From contig CAYXFU010000010.1 of the NCBI GenBank assembly GCA_964464375.1, positions 1 through 64,000 on the forward strand: 64,000 bases of DNA, in the 5' to 3' direction. Position numbers and translations under genes: made by a program. How positions within the stretch are numbered: the first letter of the stretch is position 1; the number at the start of each line of letters is the position of its first letter. The notes beneath the pieces were generated by a model that was given only the letters and a program-made list of their open reading frames with translations, was not told the DNA's origin and ran no database searches. Of this stretch, positions 45,547 to 52,621 are shown piece after piece. Source of the stretch: CAIOZA01 sp964464375 (GTDB taxonomy: Bacteria; Bacteroidota; Ignavibacteria; Kapaibacteriales; UBA2268).

Positions 45547-45555
45547 TGTGGATAA
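45547..45555 (-). promoter_or_regulatory. Perfect DnaA box
   Basis: TGTGGATAA is the exact complement of the DnaA consensus TTATCCACA. It lies in a partly repeated context (GATAACTGTGGATAACT) next to the 14-bp inverted repeat. A 9-mer can occur by chance, but position next to the repeat in an element with possible replication genes makes it notable. Confidence 0.5.
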
Positions 45556-45864
45556 CTTTACTTATCAAACCAATATGTTTGCATCGTTATTAAAATTTAA
45601 TTTTATGTAAATAAACATTATAGATTGAATTTTTTAATCAAAAATGATACTGAATAATGTTCATAACTTTTAACAATGTTTGTAGCGTGGCTTCTAATAG
45701 CTCTTTAGATAGCAAAATAAATAGTTTTGAACATACTGAAACTTATGTAATCTTTTAAATATCTTTGTATGTTATTAAACGTTAAATTTTGAAATAACAA
45801 TCACTTAAATAAATATAGAAGAAATAATAATATTTAGTAATATATTCACAATAGGAGTTATGCA

Positions 45865-46152
45865 ATGAATGATTTAATTTCCACTTATAACATCGAAACA
45901 TTAGCCGATAGATTAGCCGATGTTTTAGAGCATCGTTTCCCCATGTTAAAGGCTCAGAAACAACCCGAACCAGAGCCACAGGAACAACGATTCCATACAA
46001 CCGATGAAGTGTCTAAACGCTACAATTTAGGCTCTTTAACGTTGTACAAACTTAGAAAAGCCGGAAAGATTCCTTTTCATAAGGCGGGGGCACGTAGAAT
46101 CCTATATGATTTTACAGAGTTAGACAAAATATTTTTGACTAAACATAACTAA
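45865..46152 (+). CDS. HTH_17/excisionase-type DNA-binding protein
   Basis: The 95-residue protein has an N-terminal helix (IETLADRLADVLEHRF), a Pro/Glu linker and a C-terminal winged helix: FHTTDEVSKRYNLGSLTLYKLRKAGKIPFHKAGARRILYDFTELDKIF. This is the standard excisionase-like helix-turn-helix of Bacteroidota elements and resembles, in plan, the protein at 1071-1346. It has AGGAG about 8 nt before the ATG. Likely roles are control of excision by the integrase or regulation of the element's genes; the GTGTTAG pairs are possible targets. DNA binding is fairly sure; the precise role is inferred. Confidence 0.85.
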   Translation: MNDLISTYNIETLADRLADVLEHRFPMLKAQKQPEPEPQEQRFHTTDEVSKRYNLGSLTLYKLRKAGKIPFHKAGARRILYDFTELDKIFLTKHN

Positions 46153-46202
46153 TTAATCATATTTAAGGATGGTACTTGCTACCAAAAGGAAAGGATAAGA
46201 CG

Positions 46203-47195
46203 ATGCCAAAGGAAAAGACCGAACCTAGATATTTTATTTATCCTATCGTACTGAATAGTCTATTAAATGCAGACGATTACAAAGATAGAATGAATGAGAT
46301 AATAAGTTATTCTTACATGAATTATATATTCAAATTTGTAGAAGAATCTCAGTTAGTAAAACAATTATATTACTGCTATTTTCATAAAAAAGATGCTCTA
46401 AATGATAAACTTATTAGAACTATTGATGAATTGGAACTATGCCCAGATTATAAAGGATTTGAAACCGATGGAACATACAACCCAATGGATGAAGAAATCG
46501 AACCTATTGTAAATTTATTAAATGAGAATAGTAATTTCTTTGAAGATGCAAGACTTTATGTAGGATGTCATATTGTAGCAGATTATTTTAAAATAGAAAT
46601 CCATAACCCTATAATCGCATCAAAACATTATAAAAAAATTAATACTATTATTGGAGAATTTATGAAACCATATAATGTTAATCCAAAAGTTGCAATGGTA
46701 AATAAAAGTAGGTTCTTTGAAGTAAGGGACGGAAACTTTTCACCAGAGGAATTTCAGTTATTAGCGGCGGTACGGGCAAAAGTTGGGAAAAATCGTTATT
46801 CCTCCACTACATGGGAGGAATTAGCGGGGCTTATGTCAGGTTATCAAAGAAAATCTATGATACCAAAGGATGCAGACTTAATTTCTAAGTATAGGATTAA
46901 AAAAATATTTGAAAAATTGGAATCTAAGAAAATGACTCTTTTTGTTTTTGTTCCTACTATCGACAATAGAAGTATATATATTTCATGTCAGAGGAAAGAG
47001 CCAAATGGATTAATAGAACCAAAGGATTTAATTAATGCAATAGCTAAAACTAAAAAGGAATATAAATCATTATGCGACAAAAAAAGAGATGCAGTTGATG
47101 AAATTACTAAACAACTAAAACCGAATATTCAAAAGAATAACGGGAATAGTGACTTTTGGGAATCTATAATAGAACATGAGTTTAGATATAATTAA
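46203..47195 (+). CDS. Element protein of unknown function, possible replication initiator
   Basis: The ATG at 46203, after AAAGGAAAGGAT, is better placed than the TTG at 46176. The 330-residue soluble protein has a helical N-terminal half and a segment FFEVRDGNFSPEEFQLLAAVRAKVGK...YSSTTWEELAGLMSGYQRKSM...YRIKKIFEKLESKKMT that reads like a winged-helix DNA-binding domain. A basic C-terminal helix follows (KTKKEYKSLCDKKRDAVDEITK). I do not recognise a family. It sits after the HTH gene, near the DnaA box and inverted repeat, so a replication initiator is a reasonable guess. A regulator is the main alternative. Confidence 0.6.
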   Translation: MPKEKTEPRYFIYPIVLNSLLNADDYKDRMNEIISYSYMNYIFKFVEESQLVKQLYYCYFHKKDALNDKLIRTIDELELCPDYKGFETDGTYNPMDEEIEPIVNLLNENSNFFEDARLYVGCHIVADYFKIEIHNPIIASKHYKKINTIIGEFMKPYNVNPKVAMVNKSRFFEVRDGNFSPEEFQLLAAVRAKVGKNRYSSTTWEELAGLMSGYQRKSMIPKDADLISKYRIKKIFEKLESKKMTLFVFVPTIDNRSIYISCQRKEPNGLIEPKDLINAIAKTKKEYKSLCDKKRDAVDEITKQLKPNIQKNNGNSDFWESIIEHEFRYN

Positions 47196-47389
47196 CTTTA
47201 TCCTGACTTATTACTTTATTGATAGAGACTTTATGCAGACTTTATACTTAAATAATGTATTTCTTATAATGTATTCTTCTAAAGGTTTTAATAAGGTTTT
47301 ATATAATATGTAGTCTCAAATAAATTTTCGACTTTGTTATAAATAAAAAATGAAATTTAAGCTAAATAATATTGAAAGAGTACAAATAC

Positions 47390-47485
47390 ATGAACACTAC
47401 TATAAAAATCAAATGGCGGGGCGTTTCTGTGGCAAATTTCTACAATGTAGATGCAGTGCTAACTCTTAATTTACAATATCCATAA
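47390..47485 (+). CDS. Possible 31-residue peptide
   Basis: ATG at 47390 to TAA at 47485 encodes MNTTIKIKWRGVSVANFYNV and 11 more residues. It lies alone in the 435-bp space between larger genes. There is no clear ribosome binding site, so it may be chance. Confidence 0.2.
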   Translation: MNTTIKIKWRGVSVANFYNVDAVLTLNLQYP

Positions 47486-47570
47486 TTTTATTTACATTTG
47501 TACGGTTTAAATCTTAATAGGACGTTATTCAATTATGAAAAATAAAGTAGTTATAAATTTAGTCTTAAAT

Positions 47571-47610
47571 CTAACACAGATTATAACACAAAATATTGAA
47601 ATCTAACACA
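47571..47610 (-). promoter_or_regulatory. CTAACACA repeat cluster upstream of the small-gene operon
   Basis: CTAACACA (47571-47578), ATAACACA (47583-47590) and CTAACACA (47603-47610). The first two have the same 12-bp period as the GTGTTAG pairs near the element ends but lie in reverse orientation. They are 21-60 bp before the start at 47631, where an operator would be. Confidence 0.5.
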
Positions 47611-47630
47611 AAATTTTAGGGAATAGTACA

Positions 47631-47897
47631 ATGAAATATGAAAATCTAATAAAGAGAGTTGATGCTCTTAAAAATGGCTCTGAATTAAAAGGATTCTTAG
47701 TTGATGACGGCGGCGGAAATGCTACCTTAAAGATATTTCCGGATGAAGAATATAAATTCAACTTTAAAAATGAGAATGATTTATTGGCTCAGGTTAAAAA
47801 ATTAAATCTTAGTAAAAATCTGTTTTTAATGAGATTCTATTCGCATGGAATCGGCGGTGCAAAGGTACTCGAAAAAGAAGAATATTTAAATTCATAA
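47631..47897 (+). CDS. Small element protein A (88 aa), paralogue of 49036-49299
   Basis: The 88-residue protein begins MKYENLIKRVDALKNGSELKGF, with a short beta-rich body (VDDGGGNATLKIFPDEEYKF) and LLAQVKKLNLSKNLFLMRFYS. It is clearly similar in plan to the 87-residue product of 49036-49299: an '(I)(K/R)RV.ALK' start, a G-rich strand pair, then 'EN(D/E)LL...L' and a closing strand. Two diverged copies in one 8-kb element argue for a selected role, perhaps in DNA handling or anti-defence. I recognise no family. Confidence 0.65.
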   Translation: MKYENLIKRVDALKNGSELKGFLVDDGGGNATLKIFPDEEYKFNFKNENDLLAQVKKLNLSKNLFLMRFYSHGIGGAKVLEKEEYLNS

Positions 47898-47931
47898 AAT
47901 TAAAGCAGTGGCGGCAATACTCAAATATAGA

Positions 47932-48027
47932 ATGGATTTTTATTTTGTGTATCGAACTACAAACTGTGAATGGATTTCATGGTGGCATATCGGAAATATT
48001 AAGATTATTACAGAAATTATTTATTAA
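47932..48027 (+). CDS. Possible 31-residue Trp-rich peptide
   Basis: ATG at 47932 to TAA at 48027 encodes a short peptide with CEWISWWHIGNIK near the middle. The start lacks a good ribosome binding site. It lies between two called genes on the same strand; it may be chance or a small toxin-like peptide. Confidence 0.2.
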   Translation: MDFYFVYRTTNCEWISWWHIGNIKIITEIIY

Positions 48028-48053
48028 TTAATTAATTATGAAAGGATAACAAA

Positions 48054-48443
48054 ATGTTATCAATTAAAAGCAAAAATTCAAATTTGGAATACACATTCCT
48101 AACTGAAAACAACGGGGTTAAATATGCTGTTAAGGGACTCCCCACATTCGTAAACATTGAAAAAATCTTAACTGAAATCAACCCATTATTTGATACTGAA
48201 TTAAGAATGATGGAGTTCACACCCGAACAAGCAAAGAAAATTCAGGATAAGATTCTATCAAGTTATATTCCGGAAATGGAAACACCACCACAACCACCAC
48301 CAGGTGCAAATTTTCCATTTGAAAACTTAAAACGTAGTTTTGCTGTAAATGATGATAGAACTTCACAAGTTTGGCACAGCCAACTAAAATTGCTACATAT
48401 TGTTAGCAGGGGTAGTTTTATCTATTCAAACGAAGGTAACTAA
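48054..48443 (+). CDS. Small element protein B (129 aa)
   Basis: The 129-residue soluble protein begins MLSIKSKNSNLEYTFLTENNGVKYAVKG. It has a proline-rich segment at about 77-87 (ETPPQPPPGANF) and ends in FAVNDDRTSQVWHSQLKLLH. AAAGGA lies about 8 nt before the ATG. The opening resembles that of the next gene product (MIIKSKNYNLQVEL), so the two may share an N-terminal strand pair. No family is recognised. It is 1 nt from the next start, so they are co-translated. Confidence 0.6.
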   Translation: MLSIKSKNSNLEYTFLTENNGVKYAVKGLPTFVNIEKILTEINPLFDTELRMMEFTPEQAKKIQDKILSSYIPEMETPPQPPPGANFPFENLKRSFAVNDDRTSQVWHSQLKLLHIVSRGSFIYSNEGN

Positions 48444-48444
48444 A

Positions 48445-48684
48445 ATGATAATCAAATCAAAAAATTACAACCTTCAAGTCGAATTACATCAAGGGGAATC
48501 AAATTATACGAATGATTTTTTTAAAAAGTACATCAAAAATTATGATGCTCGGAAAAATTATTCTATTGAAAGTTTTGCGGTAAATTGGCAAAACGAAGGA
48601 TACAGAAACGAACCCGTAATTAAGATTTTTAATAAGGGTGCTTTTGAAATATGGAACGACCCAAGCAGGGGAATTACTATGTAA
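48445..48684 (+). CDS. Small element protein C (79 aa)
   Basis: The ATG at 48445 lies 1 nt after the previous stop; I prefer it to the in-frame start at 48400, which is inside the previous gene. The 79-residue product begins MIIKSKNYNLQVELHQGESN and ends in FNKGAFEIWNDPSRGITM. No motif is recognised. It is followed by a G-rich stretch (48687-48705) before the next gene, which may form a weak hairpin with GGGGAGC near 48720. Confidence 0.55.
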   Translation: MIIKSKNYNLQVELHQGESNYTNDFFKKYIKNYDARKNYSIESFAVNWQNEGYRNEPVIKIFNKGAFEIWNDPSRGITM

Positions 48685-48754
48685 AAGGTATGGGGGGCGG
48701 GGTGGGAGAACTCGCTCCCCATGCTATTTTCAATATGGAAAGGAACTATAAAAT

Positions 48755-49039
48755 ATGAAATTACATAAAACAAACGAAACCGAACCGGATGAAGTAAATT
48801 TGTCTCAGGATAACAGATTAATTCCATCATTAAAGACGGCTCTAAGAGTTAGTTCAATACGTGATGCGAGCCGTTTAATGGCACGTGTTGTCTATGAATT
48901 TCAGAGACTGAATATAAGTAGCGAAAATGCGAAAACGCTCGCATACTTACTACAATGCTACATTAATTCGTTTCGCATGGCTGAAATCGAAGATGAAGTA
49001 TTGAAGTTGGAACAGGCTCAGGAAAGGACTAAGAGATGA
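48755..49039 (+). CDS. Small helical element protein D (94 aa)
   Basis: The 94-residue protein is mostly helical after residue 25, with IPSLKTALRVSSIRDASRLMARVVYEFQRLNISSENAKTLAYLL and an acidic/basic C-terminal helix. This resembles small helical proteins encoded near integrases and terminases in mobile elements, but no family is certain. GGAAAGG precedes the ATG. Its end overlaps the next start by 4 nt (ATGA). Confidence 0.6.
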   Translation: MKLHKTNETEPDEVNLSQDNRLIPSLKTALRVSSIRDASRLMARVVYEFQRLNISSENAKTLAYLLQCYINSFRMAEIEDEVLKLEQAQERTKR

Positions 49040-49299
49040 ACAAAGATATTATACGACGTGTCAGAGCATTGAAAGAGACTGCAAAAAATAATAAATTAGT
49101 TCTATTTTATTTCGACGATAACAAAGAAGTAACTATTCCCTCCGGTGGCGGTGATGTAGTTGTTAAATTTGAGACTGTGGAAGAATTAGAAAAGAAAATA
49201 TTTGATTTGACGGGAAAATCCGGTGATGAAGTGATAGTAATAATTTATTCAGTGGATGAAAATTCCCCAGAAATCACACTGAATGAAGAATTAGACTAA
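49036..49299 (+). CDS. Small element protein A2 (87 aa), paralogue of 47631-47897
   Basis: The 87-residue product begins MNKDIIRRVRALKETAKNNK and continues with VTIPSGGGDVVVKFETVEELEKKIFDL and VIVIIYSVDEN. It is diverged from the product of 47631-47897 but has the same length and plan. It overlaps the previous gene by ATGA, and precedes the topoisomerase-like gene by 108 bp. Function is unknown. Confidence 0.65.
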   Translation: MNKDIIRRVRALKETAKNNKLVLFYFDDNKEVTIPSGGGDVVVKFETVEELEKKIFDLTGKSGDEVIVIIYSVDENSPEITLNEELD

Positions 49300-49407
49300 C
49301 TACTGTTATTGCCTTACTTGAAATACAGTGAGGCATTAACACTATTTAGGAATCAATGAATAATTTATAGTAAATTGAGATTGAAAAAGGATAGGAAAGG
49401 AAAAAGA

Positions 49408-51861
49408 ATGTTATACACTAAAACACAAATGAAGTCTGAATATTTCACTATTGAGGGACTACAAAAGAGAACCGGTCTAACATCCGATAAATTCAACTTA
49501 TGTATTATCAAAGAGCTTTTAGATAATGCGATGGATGCAGTTGATGAAACCACCGGATTAAAAACAATCGAAATTAATTACAATTCCCTTACCTCTGAAT
49601 TATGTATTTATGACTCAGGAAAGGATTTTAACAAAGATTTTTTAGATAAAACCTTACTTGATTTTGATAACTATTTTTCATCCAAAAGGAATATTAATTC
49701 AGTAAAGAGAGGTACTCAGGGGAACGCATTAAAGACAATAGCGGGAATCTGTTTTGTCAATGGGTACTCTCTGAAATTCCAATTTAGTGGCAAAGTAGTT
49801 GAATATAAATATCAAACTGCATCCGGATTTATTGAATATGATAGAATCGAAAAAGCCACCAAAGACTTTAGAAAAAGAATTATAGTTGATGGATTTAATA
49901 TTGATGAAAAGATATTAGAGCAACTTATATTTAAGTTTTATATGGCTAATAGCTACGTTAATTTTGTGTATAATGGCTTTGAATATTCTTCAATAGAATC
50001 TCTATCTCCAATCAAACACGACCACAATATACATTTTTACAAATTTGAGGAATTTTCAGAGCTGCTAAAAAGTTGCTACAATTATAATTCAAATTATACT
50101 ATAAGGGAATTTCTAAAACAATTCGATTCCACAAAAGACAAGCTCAGTAATTTAGATTACAGGGGCTTTAAAAATCTAAGTGAAATCAACACGAATGAGA
50201 ATTTTATTCTACATTTATTCGATTCTTTAAAACAAGTAATTAAGCCACCAACTTTAAAAATATTAGAAAAATATCTTATAATTGGAGATGTTATAAATGC
50301 GGTTTTGTCTCAGAAATATAAAGATGTAGCCATTGAACAAAGCAAAACAAAAAAGCTAACTATTGATGGAATACCATTACTTTTACAGGGCTTTTTGTTG
50401 TCGTATCATGGAGAGAAAAGAGAAATTTTGAATGTTATTACAAGCGTAAATCAATCTATAACATACAAGGACTTTCCATTTATTGGAAAAATAGACCAAT
50501 TTTTAAATAGAAAATATCCTGAGAGTATCTACATTGACGATATATTCACTAAAGAAAACATAGACTCTTACACGTTCCAAAAAGCTAATTATATTTTATA
50601 CCTTTCAATTACATCTCCAAAGATTGAATATAACAGTTATTCAAAGGATGAAATTTTAGCTCATGGCTTTATGAACCAAATAAAAGAATTATTGGAATAT
50701 CTTTTAAAACCTTTAGTTAAGGCAATTCGTACCCATGAAAATCATATTTCGACTAACAATAAACACAGTATTACTGCTATGATTGATAAGTATTTTGACG
50801 ATGCTTTTATACGTGCAAAGGGTACTTATAGCTCTGTAATGGCTCGCCAAGTGTTTTATGTTATTCGAGAACTAATAAACATTCACGAGGGAATAGACAT
50901 TGGAGAATCGAATAATATTTATAATACTTTTACTCAAAAAATTGTAACAAAATATCAAGATGGAAACAGCAAATATGATGCAATTTTTAATGAGAGGAGA
51001 GGGTACTTCTACGATATATTTTTCAATAGCGAGACACCTTTGGCAACTAAAGAAGTTTTAGAATTTTGCAGTAAGAAATTTAAAAATATAATTACAGAAC
51101 AAAAAACATTAATTTACGATATACCATACAACCAATTATATGGACACGTTCTGTTTATTGAGAAACAGGGCTTTACTCAGTTATTAAAAGAATCCGGACT
51201 ACTAAAGGAATTAAACCTTGCTCTTATTTGTAGTCAAGGATTTGGGACACGTGCAAGTAAAAAACTAATCCAGTATTTTAATAGAATAGGAATTAAAGTA
51301 TATTGTCTACATGACTGCGATTTAAGCGGGAATAGAATATTCCATAATTTGGCAAATAAATCTGAGACATTCAAAGCAGACCTTAATGTAATTGATATTG
51401 GAATTAATGTATCGGATGTTACAAACTACCAGAAACTACCAGAGAGCTACAAGTCAAAGAAAAGTTATAGCAAAGTATTAGATAGTCTCAGTAGTGAGGA
51501 AAGAGACTTTTTCGGCGGAACTAAAGTAAATGAGAATGAATATTCATATAGACGATGTGAAATAAATTCCTTTACGAATGATGAAATAATAGGATTTATT
51601 CGAGATAAGATAAAACCTATTGATGTAGTCCCATCCTTTGAAGTGCTACAAAATTGCATCCATATAGATAAGACGGCACTTGCTAAAGAAATTCTATTCT
51701 CTAAATATGGGCATGAATTAGCAAAATCAATCAATTTAGATACTCAGGGACTAACTAAACGTATCATGGAAATTCGTAATAGTGAGCATTGGACTGACAA
51801 TTTTAATACTATAATGAATGAGTACAAAGCGGAAATCATAAAAGAAATGTCCGAAAAGTAG
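49408..51861 (+). CDS. Type IIB topoisomerase-like fusion (Topo VI-B GHKL ATPase + Topo VI-A/Spo11-like nuclease; Topo VIII-like)
   Basis: The ATG at 49408 follows AGGAAAGG; the in-frame ATG at 49375 is less likely. The 817-residue protein joins both halves of a type IIB topoisomerase. Residues about 1-190 form a GHKL ATPase: N-box KELLDNAMDA (35-44), G1 YDSGKDF (68-74) and G2 RGTQGNALK (101-109). About 200-400 could be the transducer, with a basic SKTKKLTIDG (312-321) as possible ATP-sensing lysine. From about 450 follows the Spo11/Topo VI-A half: RQVFYVIRE with Tyr484 as candidate DNA-linking residue, then the Toprim glutamate in LFIEKQG (Glu585) and LHDCDLSG (Asp636, Asp638). The B-then-A order in one chain is that of Topo VIII, known from plasmids and integrated elements. 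It may resolve or cleave element DNA; activity is not proven. Confidence 0.88.
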   Translation: MLYTKTQMKSEYFTIEGLQKRTGLTSDKFNLCIIKELLDNAMDAVDETTGLKTIEINYNSLTSELCIYDSGKDFNKDFLDKTLLDFDNYFSSKRNINSVKRGTQGNALKTIAGICFVNGYSLKFQFSGKVVEYKYQTASGFIEYDRIEKATKDFRKRIIVDGFNIDEKILEQLIFKFYMANSYVNFVYNGFEYSSIESLSPIKHDHNIHFYKFEEFSELLKSCYNYNSNYTIREFLKQFDSTKDKLSNLDYRGFKNLSEINTNENFILHLFDSLKQVIKPPTLKILEKYLIIGDVINAVLSQKYKDVAIEQSKTKKLTIDGIPLLLQGFLLSYHGEKREILNVITSVNQSITYKDFPFIGKIDQFLNRKYPESIYIDDIFTKENIDSYTFQKANYILYLSITSPKIEYNSYSKDEILAHGFMNQIKELLEYLLKPLVKAIRTHENHISTNNKHSITAMIDKYFDDAFIRAKGTYSSVMARQVFYVIRELINIHEGIDIGESNNIYNTFTQKIVTKYQDGNSKYDAIFNERRGYFYDIFFNSETPLATKEVLEFCSKKFKNIITEQKTLIYDIPYNQLYGHVLFIEKQGFTQLLKESGLLKELNLALICSQGFGTRASKKLIQYFNRIGIKVYCLHDCDLSGNRIFHNLANKSETFKADLNVIDIGINVSDVTNYQKLPESYKSKKSYSKVLDSLSSEERDFFGGTKVNENEYSYRRCEINSFTNDEIIGFIRDKIKPIDVVPSFEVLQNCIHIDKTALAKEILFSKYGHELAKSINLDTQGLTKRIMEIRNSEHWTDNFNTIMNEYKAEIIKEMSEK

Positions 51862-51993
51862 TAAATTAATTAATTTGGTACTTGTAATCATTTTGAGATA
51901 AAATTGTACTTTTCCGATAATTGAAATTAACTTTATTCATCAAATATTATTAGAGTATATTAGCTAACTAAATGAAGAAATCGACCACTATTT

Positions 51994-52012
51994 GTGTTAG
52001 ATACTGTGTTAG
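51994..52012 (+). promoter_or_regulatory. GTGTTAG pair (12-bp period) near the right end of the element
   Basis: GTGTTAG at 51994-52000 and 52006-52012, plus a third single copy at 52058-52064 beside the attachment repeat. Same unit and spacing as at 43961-43979, so the pair marks both element ends; candidate integrase arm-type sites. Confidence 0.6.
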
Positions 52013-52020
52013 GAAAAGAG

Positions 52021-52057
52021 AAAAGGCTCTGTAAGTTGTTGATTTACAAAGCCTTTT
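52021..52057. terminator. Hairpin terminator supplied by the element to tRNA-Pro
   Basis: AAAAGGCTCTGTAA (52021-52034) pairs with TTACAAAGCCTTTT (52044-52057) with one mismatch and a 9-nt loop. It lies 12 bp beyond the 3' end of tRNA-Pro (which reads leftward) and mirrors the terminator at 43779-43825. Confidence 0.75.
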
Positions 52058-52068
52058 GTGTTAGAAAT

Positions 52069-52091
52069 GTCGGCGTGACAAGATTTGAACT
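52069..52091. repeat. Right attachment site (attR) inside the tRNA-Pro 3' end
   Basis: The 23 bases are identical to 43827-43849 and cover the acceptor stem and T arm of the intact tRNA-Pro. The flanking bases differ on both sides, which defines the core of the exchange. Confidence 0.93.
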
Positions 52092-52144
52092 TGCGGCCCC
52101 TACTACCCCAAAGTAGTGCGCTAACCGGGCTGCGCTACACGCCG
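52070..52144 (-). tRNA. tRNA-Pro (anticodon GGG)
   Basis: The 75-nt cloverleaf reads on the minus strand. Acceptor CGGCGTG pairs with CACGCCG and is followed by discriminator A. The D stem is GCGC/GCGC, the anticodon stem is CTACT/AGTAG with loop TTGGGGT giving anticodon GGG, and the T arm contains GTTCAAATC. CCA is not encoded. G follows the anticodon as in proline tRNAs. It is the integration target of the 8.24-kb element, which restores its 3' end. Confidence 0.95.
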
Positions 52145-52332
52145 AAATAACAGATTACAAAAATACGTCTTATTCATTTATTTTCCAATTTTTTTATTGA
52201 ATATGCTGATTCCATCTAACTATTTAATCTATCACAATTTTCATTTTAAAATAAATGTCTCCTAATTTCGAGTTTAACTCTGGCTAAACCAAAATAATTA
52301 ATTATTCATAATTAAGTTTAATCGGAGATAAC

Positions 52333-52557
52333 ATGTCAACATATATATATAAATGTGTCAAATGTGACGCCAAATACGAAGTAATTTCAAAGTCAGTCGA
52401 GTTTGCTGAAGACATCATGTGCCCTACATGCGGTTCTGAAAAGCAAAAGCGGGTATTGACTGCCGCAAACTTTGCAACAGTTTCATCAGGATCTAGTTCC
52501 TGTCTATGTGGACCAACTGGGGAAAAATTATCTGTATGTGTGTGCGGAGCTAATTGA
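52333..52557 (+). CDS. FmdB-type zinc ribbon protein
   Basis: The 74-residue protein has the FmdB/CxxC_CxxC_SSSS pattern: STYIYKCVKCDAKYEVI with Cys-x-x-Cys at 8 and 11, then IMCPTCGSEKQKRVL with a second Cys-x-x-Cys, and Val-Ser-Ser-Gly-Ser-Ser-Ser before a C-terminal cysteine-rich tail (CLCGPTG...CVCGAN). The four first cysteines bind zinc. The extra C-terminal cysteines may bind a second ion. The role of these small putative regulators is unclear. GGAGATAAC precedes the ATG, and a strong terminator follows at 52577. Confidence 0.88.
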   Translation: MSTYIYKCVKCDAKYEVISKSVEFAEDIMCPTCGSEKQKRVLTAANFATVSSGSSSCLCGPTGEKLSVCVCGAN

Positions 52558-52576
52558 TTGAATTTGCATCTAATAA

Positions 52577-52615
52577 AAACAGGCTGCCAGTCTCAAAACT
52601 GACAGCCTGTTTTTT
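52577..52615. terminator. Strong bidirectional terminator
   Basis: AAACAGGCTGCCAGT pairs with ACTGACAGCCTGTTT (one G-T wobble), loop CTCAAA, followed by a T-run. It separates the zinc-ribbon gene (plus) from the convergent propeller gene (minus, ending at 52622) and probably serves both. Confidence 0.92.
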
Positions 52616-52621
52616 GATATA

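Noticed and set aside
47571..47610. CRISPR-like array
   Set aside because: The repeats are only 7-8 bp with short, unequal spacing and no cas genes; they fit protein-binding sites better.
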